NCBI GenBank assembly: GCA_025454185.1
Contig: JALOOY010000147.1
Location: 1 to 5,497, forward strand
Direction of reading: 5' to 3'
Source: Thermodesulfobacteriota bacterium
GTDB lineage: Bacteria; Desulfobacterota; RBG-13-43-22
Length of the DNA stretch: 5,497 nt
The translations under genes were made by a program, and so were the position numbers. A model generated the notes under the pieces. That model saw only the letters and a program-made list of their open reading frames with translations, did no database searches and was not told where the DNA came from. This document shows, in pieces, positions 1 to 3,911 of the stretch. Every line of letters starts with the position of its first letter. Position 1 is the first letter of the stretch.

Positions 1-2
1 GC

Positions 3-83
3 AACGACCAGATCGACAACCCCTACCTGCCGCCCCCCTCATCCGGTCCGCGCTTTGTTCTAAAAGGCTGGCTGCAATTGTAA
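3..83 (+). CDS. C-terminal fragment of an upstream protein, possibly an outer-membrane beta-barrel (5' end outside window)
   Basis: Frame 3 is open from the window edge to TAA at 81-83 and gives 26 residues. They include DNPYLPPPSSGPRF followed by VLKGWLQL at the very end. The other two forward frames give proline/arginine-rich text without protein character. A short D-x-P-Y-x-P-P-P...G-x-x-F segment and a final amphipathic strand ending in a hydrophobic residue resemble the last strand of TonB-dependent receptors or other outer-membrane barrels, whose C-terminal strand is the BAM recognition signal. That family call is inference from very few residues. No intrinsic terminator directly follows the stop; the next T-rich hairpin is more than 400 bp away. 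Confidence 0.45.
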   Translation, partial: NDQIDNPYLPPPSSGPRFVLKGWLQL

Positions 84-99
84 TACGAAAATGAAGACG

Positions 100-127
100 A
101 ACATCCAACATCCAAGATCGAACTTAA
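100..127 (+). repeat. Period-7 tandem repeat (AACATCC-like)
   Basis: Four consecutive heptamers can be read: AACATCC (100-106), AACATCC (107-113), AAGATCG (114-120) and AACTTAA (121-127). The first two are identical and the later ones degenerate. The preceding GAAGACG (93-99) is in the same register. The period of seven recurs elsewhere in the window. Confidence 0.6.
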
Positions 128-133
128 AAACGT

Positions 134-152
134 GGGGCGGGCGTCTCGCCCC
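134..152. repeat. GC-rich hairpin
   Basis: GGGGCG (134-139) pairs with CGCCCC (147-152) around the 7-nt loop GGCGTCT. No T-tract follows on either strand, so it is unlikely to be an intrinsic terminator. It resembles short intergenic palindromes more than a regulatory site. Confidence 0.5.
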
Positions 153-229
153 CCGACCCGGCAAGGGGAAAGTCCGGCTGGGTTTACCCGGTCAGGTTTG
201 GGACTTCATTCCGACCCGGGAGGCCGAAC

Positions 230-249
230 GGGCGGCGGGGACGCCGCCC
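230..249. repeat. Perfect 8-bp GC hairpin
   Basis: GGGCGGCG (230-237) pairs perfectly with CGCCGCCC (242-249) around a GGGA loop. No T-tract is adjacent. Together with the hairpin at 134-152 it brackets the interior of the repeat-rich region. Confidence 0.6.
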
Positions 250-280
250 CTATCGAACTCGAGTTGGAAAAGAGCGGGCA

Positions 281-301
281 GCGTTCGGCGTTCGGCGAAG
301 G
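281..301 (+). repeat. Period-7 tandem repeat (GCGTTCG-like)
   Basis: GCGTTCG occurs at 281-287 and again at 288-294, followed by the related GCGAAGG (295-301). It is the second of three heptamer-period tracts in the window. Read on the minus strand it gives CGAACGC units, similar in style to the AAC-containing heptamers at 100-127. Confidence 0.5.
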
Positions 302-313
302 AGCTAAATACAA

Positions 314-353
314 AATTTTCATGCTTCGCGAGTGCTCGCCCCGAGCATGGGGG
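314..353 (+). repeat. Dispersed 40-bp palindromic repeat, copy A
   Basis: This 40-bp stretch begins AATTTTCATGCTTCG and ends in GGGGG. By hand alignment it matches the minus strand of 3746-3785 at 33 of 40 positions, with the first 15 bases identical. Inside it CATGCT (320-325) and AGCATG (344-349) form a stem, with a possible inner stem GCGA/TCGC (328-331 and 336-339). The palindromic core and dispersed copies fit a REP/MITE-type intergenic repeat. Confidence 0.7.
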
Positions 354-416
354 TTGATAAGCATTTCTCCCAAGCCTAACCCGCTACAAAAGAAGGTCGG
401 CTCCTTAAGAAAAATC

Positions 417-445
417 TTGACAGGAGGTAAAAAGAGAGGTAAATA
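417..445 (+). promoter_or_regulatory. Candidate sigma70 promoter for the csp leader transcript
   Basis: A perfect consensus -35 box TTGACA (417-422) is followed after exactly 17 nt by TAAATA (440-445), a weak -10 matching the consensus at 3 of 6 positions. The surrounding DNA is locally A-rich. Initiation near 452 would give a leader of about 150 nt before the csp start codon, the long-leader arrangement known for enterobacterial cspA. The spacer contains AGGTAAAAAG, which nearly repeats the 5' arm of the terminator-like hairpin downstream. The -10 is the weak point of this call. Confidence 0.5.
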
Positions 446-501
446 AGCAGCGAATCGGGGTGGGTCTTTTTGAAATTTATGGGAACAGGCGTGAACCAAT
501 C

Positions 502-540
502 AAGGTAAAAAAGTCTTCAAGCTTTTTTGCCTTTTTTTTT
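502..540 (+). terminator. Intrinsic terminator or attenuator in the csp leader
   Basis: AAGGTAAAAAAG (502-513) pairs with CTTTTTTGCCTT (522-533) over 12 bp with one G-U pair, around the 8-nt loop TCTTCAAG. The 3' arm runs straight into a T-tract (532-540, nine Ts). This is a plus-strand factor-independent terminator architecture, although the stem is A/U-rich and so weaker than a GC-rich one. It lies between the candidate promoter and the csp ribosome binding site, so it could be a conditional attenuator or the 3' end of a short RNA of about 90 nt. It could also end read-through from the gene stopping at 83. Confidence 0.65.
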
Positions 541-556
541 ATCCTGCCTGCTGTAA

Positions 557-571
557 CGGGTATCAAACCCG
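557..571 (+). promoter_or_regulatory. Small leader hairpin before the csp RBS
   Basis: CGGGT (557-561) pairs with ACCCG (567-571) around the loop ATCAA. It lies between the leader terminator and the ribosome binding site, 13 nt before the AAGGAGG. A role in translation control of csp is possible but not shown. Confidence 0.35.
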
Positions 572-584
572 AGAAGTTTATTTC

Positions 585-591
585 AAGGAGG
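585..591 (+). promoter_or_regulatory. Strong ribosome binding site for csp
   Basis: AAGGAGG (585-591) is a near-perfect Shine-Dalgarno sequence. Two ATGs follow back to back at 602 and 605, 10 and 13 nt downstream of it. The spacing favours ATG 602, though the second would remove only one methionine. Confidence 0.75.
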
Positions 592-601
592 GGGTTGCAG
601 T

Positions 602-805
602 ATGATGAGCAGAGGGAAAGTGAAGTGGTTCAACGATGCCAAGGGGTTTGGGTTTATTGAACGGGAAGGCGGTTCCGATGTGTTCGTTCACTACACCGCC
701 ATCCAGGGGGATGGTTTCAAAAGCCTCAAGCAGGGGCAGGATGTGGAGTTTGAAATCAAGGACGGGGCCAAGGGGCCGCAGGCCTCCAATGTCATGAAAG
801 TGTAA
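602..805 (+). CDS. csp: Cold-shock protein (CspA family, single cold-shock domain)
   Basis: This is a 67-residue protein of standard CspA length consisting of one cold-shock domain, an OB-fold that binds single-stranded RNA and DNA in the cytoplasm. Family members act as RNA chaperones or transcription antiterminators. The opening GKVKWFND (5-12) leads into the RNP1 motif KGFGFI (14-19). RNP2 is VFVHY (27-31), with Tyr where many members have Phe, and GQDVEFEI (45-52) fits strand 4. The aromatic residues W9, F16, F18, F28, H30 and Y31 form the expected nucleic-acid face. The gene is monocistronic: it has its own strong RBS, a long structured leader and a terminator straight after the stop. 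Family members can be cold-induced, growth-phase controlled or constitutive, and the sequence does not decide which. The family assignment is firm; the paralogue is not. Confidence 0.97.
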   Translation: MMSRGKVKWFNDAKGFGFIEREGGSDVFVHYTAIQGDGFKSLKQGQDVEFEIKDGAKGPQASNVMKV

Positions 806-827
806 TCCGTTTCAGCGCGGAAAACCG

Positions 828-869
828 AAGGGCCCTCGCCGGCATTGCCTTTCCGAGGGCCTTTTTTTT
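828..869 (+). terminator. Intrinsic terminator after csp
   Basis: GGCCCTCG (831-838) pairs perfectly with CGAGGGCC (854-861) around a 15-nt loop, and eight Ts follow (862-869). The stem can extend outward through a G-U and two A-U pairs (828-830 with 862-864). It lies 23 bp after the csp stop, so csp transcription should end here, before recN. Confidence 0.92.
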
Positions 870-895
870 ACGGCAGGAAGGCCATGAAAACAATT

Positions 896-1079
896 CACCG
901 CAAAGACGCAAAGCACGCCAAGAACTTTATTTTTCATAAAATCGGTGAAGCCGATTTTATGAAAGAGTCAGCCGCTTGGGGCGGGTCGAGGTTCGCGAAG
1001 CGATAAGTGGTTTGCCCTGGGCGGCTTTTCCCGCCAATGGCAAAATATGGACCTTTGCGCTCTTGGCGTCTTTGCGGTG
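896..1079. mobile_element. MITE-like 184-bp element with terminal inverted repeats
   Basis: CACCGCAAAGACGC (896-909) recurs as its exact reverse complement at 1066-1079. Similarity extends inward to about 23 of 28 positions (896-923 against 1052-1079). The interior carries no gene but has two strong hairpins. One is a perfect 14-bp stem, 932-945 with 951-964, loop TGAAG. The other has TTTGCC/GGCAAA (1011-1016, 1039-1044) and GGCGG/CCGCC (1020-1024, 1031-1035) stems separated by a 3x3 internal loop. Inverted ends with a non-coding, structured centre fit a miniature inverted-repeat element or a related bacterial interspersed repeat. I see no clear target-site duplication. It sits between the csp terminator and the recN start, so it may contribute the recN upstream region. 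Confidence 0.6.
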
Positions 1080-1109
1080 GGTCTTTTAAAAACCACTTTC
1101 AAAAGGCTA

Positions 1110-1121
1110 ACAAGATCTTGT
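1110..1121. promoter_or_regulatory. Perfect 12-bp palindrome upstream of recN
   Basis: ACAAGATCTTGT is a perfect palindrome ending 6 nt before the recN ATG and touching its weak Shine-Dalgarno region (TAAGAG, 1121-1126). Such a site could bind a dimeric repressor, but it matches none of the LexA boxes I know (CTG-N10-CAG or GAAC-N4-GTTC types). Chance is a real alternative for one palindrome of this size. Confidence 0.3.
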
Positions 1122-1127
1122 AAGAGA

Positions 1128-2843
1128 ATGCTGGAACAACTGCAAATCGATAACCTGGCCTTGATCGACCATCTGGAAATCAGCTTCACAGCCGGTCTGA
1201 ACGTGCTTTCCGGAGAAACCGGCGCCGGCAAATCCATTCTCATCAAAGCCATCGATCTCCTTTTGGGGGAAAAAGCCGGCGCGGAAATGATTCGGCGGGA
1301 GGCCGAGGAAGGGCAGGTGACCGCCCTCTTTTCCCTGCCGGAACCGTACGCCGGCTTGCCGGGCCTCCCCGCGGCCGTCGAGGCCCCCGCCGGGCAACTT
1401 CTGGTCCGCCGCACGCTGCCCCGCAATGGGCGCAGCCGGGTCTGGATCAACGGGCAGGTATCCAGCCTGGCGCTGCTGGGGAACTGCGTGCGCCCCCTGA
1501 TCAGCATTTCCAATCAGCACGCGACCCAGGCCCTTATGAATCCCGTTCGCCATCTCGAATTTTTGGATCGCTATGCCGGACTGTCCGAGCAGAGCGCTCG
1601 ACTGCAAAGGCAATTTCTGGGACTGGAGCGTATACTCCGGGAGCGCAAAGCCATGCAGGAACGGGGGCGCCAGCGGGAGGAGTTGGCCGCCTTGTGGCAG
1701 TTTCAGGCCGAGGAAATCCGCCAGGCCCGTTTGACCGCCGGCGAGGAGGCTGACTTGCGGCAGAAAAGGGAGGTCCTGCGTCAGGCTGAAAGGATCCACG
1801 AAAAGGTCCGGCAGGTCCAGGAAATCCTGACCGAATCGGATGCCTCCCTTTCCACGTTGCTGGCCCGGGCCGCCGAGGTTCTGCGCCAGGCGGCCCAGCT
1901 CGATCCCGCGCTGGCCCCGCAGGTCCGGGAATTGAAAGACCTGGCCATACCCCTGCAGGAGACGGGTCTAACGCTGCGCCACTACCTGTCCGGGCTGGTT
2001 TTGGATTCCCGGGTCCTGGAGGAAATGGAAGACCGTCTGCAACTGATCCAGCGGTTGTCCGCCAAATACGGTGCCGATACGGCGGCCATGCTCGATTACC
2101 TGGCCGATCTGGAATGCCGTCTGGAAGACCGTGAGGAGGACAACCAAAAATTGAAGCAACTGGAGCAGTCCGTGGACGAGGAACGGCGCCGTTGCTTCGC
2201 CCTCTCGGAGGAGCTGTCCCGGAAGCGGCGCGAAGCGGCCCGGAAATTGTCCGGCCTGCTGGAAGGGGAACTGCGCGGGCTCGGTCTGGCCGATTGTCAA
2301 TTCGAGGTGGTCTTCCAGCCCCAACAGCCGGGGCCGGGGACCGACCCCGACCTGGTGTACGGGGAACAGGTCCTGACGGCGGAAGGACTGGAAAAAGCCG
2401 AGTTTTTTCTGGCGCCCAATCCGGGAGAAGGGTTGCGGCCCCTGGCCCGCATCGCCTCCGGCGGGGAACTCTCCCGGATCCTCCTGGTGCTCATGGGGGC
2501 TCTGTCGCGGGAAGGGTCCGTGGAGACCGTTATCTTCGACGAAGTGGACGCCGGTGTGGGCGGAGGACTGGGAGAAAAAGTGGGCCGGAAACTGCAGGCA
2601 CTGGCCCGGGATCGTCAGGTCATCTGCATTACCCATCTGCCACAGATCGCGGTCTATGCCGCCGGGCATTTCCAGGTGCTGAAAAAAACCAAAGGGCCGC
2701 GCACCCTTACCGATATTCGTTTGCTGACGGAGGAGGAACGGGTCCAAGAACTGGCCCGGATGCTTTCCGGTTCCCAAACGTCAGCCTCTACGATCGCCCT
2801 GGCCCGTGAATTTCTGCAGAAGGCCCGGGGGGCGCCCCGGTGA
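1128..2843 (+). CDS. recN: DNA repair ATPase RecN
   Basis: RecN is an SMC-like cytoplasmic ATPase recruited early to double-strand breaks, where it holds ends and sister chromatids together for RecA-dependent repair. From ATG 1128 it has 571 residues, close to the roughly 550 of the E. coli protein. The N-terminal head opens MLEQLQIDNLALID and has the Walker A motif GETGAGKS (29-36), WINGQ (106-110) and the Q-loop region NQHATQAL (129-136). A charged coiled-coil middle spans roughly 150-370. The C-terminal head carries the ABC signature SGGELSR (444-450), Walker B VIFDEVDAG (468-476, D471/E472) and the switch histidine in ITHLPQIA (H503). All catalytic motifs are intact. ATG 1128 is chosen because it gives the canonical start. 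An in-frame ATG at 1047 would add 27 residues encoded partly by the inverted-repeat end of the element upstream. The stop overlaps the next gene's ATG. Confidence 0.97.
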   Translation: MLEQLQIDNLALIDHLEISFTAGLNVLSGETGAGKSILIKAIDLLLGEKAGAEMIRREAEEGQVTALFSLPEPYAGLPGLPAAVEAPAGQLLVRRTLPRNGRSRVWINGQVSSLALLGNCVRPLISISNQHATQALMNPVRHLEFLDRYAGLSEQSARLQRQFLGLERILRERKAMQERGRQREELAALWQFQAEEIRQARLTAGEEADLRQKREVLRQAERIHEKVRQVQEILTESDASLSTLLARAAEVLRQAAQLDPALAPQVRELKDLAIPLQETGLTLRHYLSGLVLDSRVLEEMEDRLQLIQRLSAKYGADTAAMLDYLADLECRLEDREEDNQKLKQLEQSVDEERRRCFALSEELSRKRREAARKLSGLLEGELRGLGLADCQFEVVFQPQQPGPGTDPDLVYGEQVLTAEGLEKAEFFLAPNPGEGLRPLARIASGGELSRILLVLMGALSREGSVETVIFDEVDAGVGGGLGEKVGRKLQALARDRQVICITHLPQIAVYAAGHFQVLKKTKGPRTLTDIRLLTEEERVQELARMLSGSQTSASTIALAREFLQKARGAPR

Positions 2844-3577
2844 TGACGGACCAGGCCGAGGCCTGCGCCATTGAACCCAAACGGTCGCGGTCCGAACCGC
2901 TCCTGGGTCCTCTGGCCTTTCTGGTGGCGGTGGAGGCCGACCTGCGGCCCCTGCTGCGGGAGGTCCGCCGCCAGGCCCAACCCGTCTATCAGGACCGCTG
3001 GCTCCGGGCCTTTCGCTTCGGGTCCGGAACGGAAACCGTGGCCTGGGGCGGTCCCGTGCTGGGAGCGCCCCAGGCGGCGCTGCTTCTGGAAAAGCTGGTG
3101 GCCCTGGGGTCCCGGCGGATCCTTTTTCTGGGCTGGGCCGGCAGCCTCGATCCGGCCCTGAAGCCCGGTGATCTGTTTCTGCCTCTCCGCGCGGTAAGCG
3201 AAGAGGGGACCTCCCGGCTCTACACACCGGAACCGGACCCGCAGGCCCCGCCGGGCTGGAGCGGGGAAATAGCCAAGGCCCTGGGAGAAAGCGGCTGGGC
3301 CTGGCGTACCGGAACGATCTGGACTACCGATGCCCCTTACCGGGAGACGTGGGGGAAGATTGCGGCCTACCGCGCCGCCGGGGTAGCGGCCGTGGACATG
3401 GAAACGGCGGCCCTGTTTACGGTGGGGGCCTATCGCCAGGTGGCGGTGGCCTCCCTGCTGATCATCTCCGACGAACTTTCCGGCCCGCGCTGGCGCCACG
3501 GTTTTCGTGATCCCCGCTTCCGGGAAGCCCGAAGCCGGCTCCAGGAATGGCTGCTGCAGCGGGCGATCCACTTGTAG
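2843..3577 (+). CDS. Nucleoside phosphorylase / nucleosidase superfamily protein (PNP_UDP_1 fold)
   Basis: This 244-residue protein has the PNP/UDP phosphorylase-MTA/SAH nucleosidase fold, whose members cleave the N-glycosidic bond of nucleosides. Visible landmarks are the glycine-rich ILFLGWAGSLDP (93-104) followed by LKPGDLFLP (106-114), TTDAPYRET (161-169), the ribose-binding VDMETAALF (184-192, E187) and IISDEL (207-212), whose D210 corresponds to the catalytic aspartate of purine-specific members. The phosphate-binding arginine of DeoD-type phosphorylases (IIRVG) appears replaced by F95, as in hydrolytic nucleosidases, so hydrolysis is at least as likely as phosphorolysis. The substrate is not determinable here; futalosine, MTA/SAH and purine nucleosides are candidates. 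The ATG overlaps the recN stop in TGATG, which implies translational coupling. A GTG at 2840 is an alternative start. The first 22 residues look poorly conserved. Confidence 0.82.
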   Translation: MTDQAEACAIEPKRSRSEPLLGPLAFLVAVEADLRPLLREVRRQAQPVYQDRWLRAFRFGSGTETVAWGGPVLGAPQAALLLEKLVALGSRRILFLGWAGSLDPALKPGDLFLPLRAVSEEGTSRLYTPEPDPQAPPGWSGEIAKALGESGWAWRTGTIWTTDAPYRETWGKIAAYRAAGVAAVDMETAALFTVGAYRQVAVASLLIISDELSGPRWRHGFRDPRFREARSRLQEWLLQRAIHL

Positions 3578-3629
3578 TAGCCACGATATTCAGTTTTTTG
3601 CCGCGGACCGACGCAGACGGAACAGTCTT

Positions 3630-3658
3630 TCTCAGCCGGGCGACCGGCCCGGCTGAGA
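3630..3658. repeat. Strong 11-bp hairpin 3' of the recN operon
   Basis: TCTCAGCCGGG (3630-3640) pairs perfectly with CCCGGCTGAGA (3648-3658) around the loop CGACCGG. It lies 53 bp after the stop of the phosphorylase-family gene, where a transcription end would be expected. Neither strand has a T-tract beside the stem, so it is not a standard intrinsic terminator. It could stabilise the mRNA 3' end or belong to a palindromic repeat. Confidence 0.6.
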
Positions 3659-3745
3659 CACCCCATCGCTGGCGCCCCCAAACTCATCCTGGCACGCCCT
3701 TTGCTGTCTACCATCTCCAGAGCCTGTATTGATTTAAGTCGAGGC

Positions 3746-3785
3746 CCCCCAGGCTTGGGCCGCGTACCCACGAAGCATGAAAATT
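3746..3785 (-). repeat. Dispersed 40-bp palindromic repeat, copy B (inverted)
   Basis: Read on the minus strand, this segment begins AATTTTCATGCTTCG and ends GGGGG. It matches 314-353 at 33 of 40 positions by hand alignment. Its internal pairing is weaker than in copy A (CATGCTT against AAGCCTG, one mismatch). The two copies lie about 3.4 kb apart in opposite orientation and flank the csp-recN-phosphorylase block. Confidence 0.7.
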
Positions 3786-3817
3786 GAGATAAGGTTTTGC
3801 ATTTAAGAAGTCTTTTA

Positions 3818-3845
3818 AACCAGTAACCAGCAACCAGTAACCAGC
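3818..3845 (+). repeat. Tandem 14-mer made of AACCAGY heptamers
   Basis: AACCAGTAACCAGC occurs twice without a gap (3818-3831 and 3832-3845). Each copy is two heptamers, AACCAGT then AACCAGC. No gene overlaps it. The stretch from 3578 to 3911 otherwise holds only the hairpin at 3630-3658 and repeat copy B; I find no convincing promoter in it for the downstream ATPase. Confidence 0.85.
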
Positions 3846-3901
3846 AACAATCTTTATTTTCGCACTAAACCTAACGACCGGCCCTTCCGGAAAGACGGGC
3901 A

Positions 3902-3905
3902 GAGG
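3902..3905 (+). promoter_or_regulatory. RBS deciding the ATPase start
   Basis: GAGG at 3902-3905 abuts an ATG at 3906 with no spacer, which is unusable, but it stands 6 nt before the in-frame ATG at 3912. The second ATG is therefore preferred. The choice changes the protein by only two residues. Confidence 0.5.
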
Positions 3906-3911
3906 ATGACC

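Larger units (their letters stand above)
84..416. other. Gene-free, repeat- and hairpin-rich intergenic region
   Basis: I see no credible gene on either strand here. The forward frames that stay open run through GC-rich palindromes and have no ribosome binding site or protein-like composition. The region holds two period-7 repeat tracts (about 100-127 and 281-294), GC-rich hairpins at 134-152 and 230-249, and a possible larger stem-loop closed by AAGTCC (170-175) and GGACTT (201-206) around an inner CTGGG/CCCGG stem with a TTTA loop. It also holds a 10-bp palindrome AACTCGAGTT (256-265) and one copy of a dispersed repeat (314-353). The composition suggests accumulated small mobile or structural repeats rather than coding sequence. 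Confidence 0.6.

Noticed and set aside
91..446. Two overlapping forward open frames in the first intergenic region
   Set aside because: They run through heptamer repeats and GC palindromes, lack a ribosome binding site and show no domain-like sequence.
1047..1127. 27-residue N-terminal extension of RecN from an upstream in-frame ATG
   Set aside because: It is encoded partly by the inverted-repeat end of the element at 896-1079, has no similarity to RecN N-termini and no ribosome binding site. The canonical start is ATG 1128.
1080..1127. LexA operator or clear sigma70 promoter for recN
   Set aside because: No CTG-N10-CAG or GAAC-N4-GTTC site and no spaced -35/-10 pair that I could defend.
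968..1799. Long minus-strand open frames over recN, and similar ones over the other genes
   Set aside because: They are antisense shadows in GC-rich coding DNA. The plus-strand proteins carry complete family motifs.
3721..3790. Possible tRNA or small structured RNA from the GGCCC/GGGCC pairing
   Set aside because: There is no cloverleaf arm pattern or T-loop sequence, and the pairing is part of dispersed repeat copy B.
3784..3812. TTGAGA as the -35 of a promoter for the ATPase gene
   Set aside because: No acceptable -10 hexamer lies 16-18 nt downstream.
3818..3845. Possible CRISPR-like array
   Set aside because: The units are contiguous 7/14-mers with no spacers and only two long copies, so this is a simple tandem repeat.
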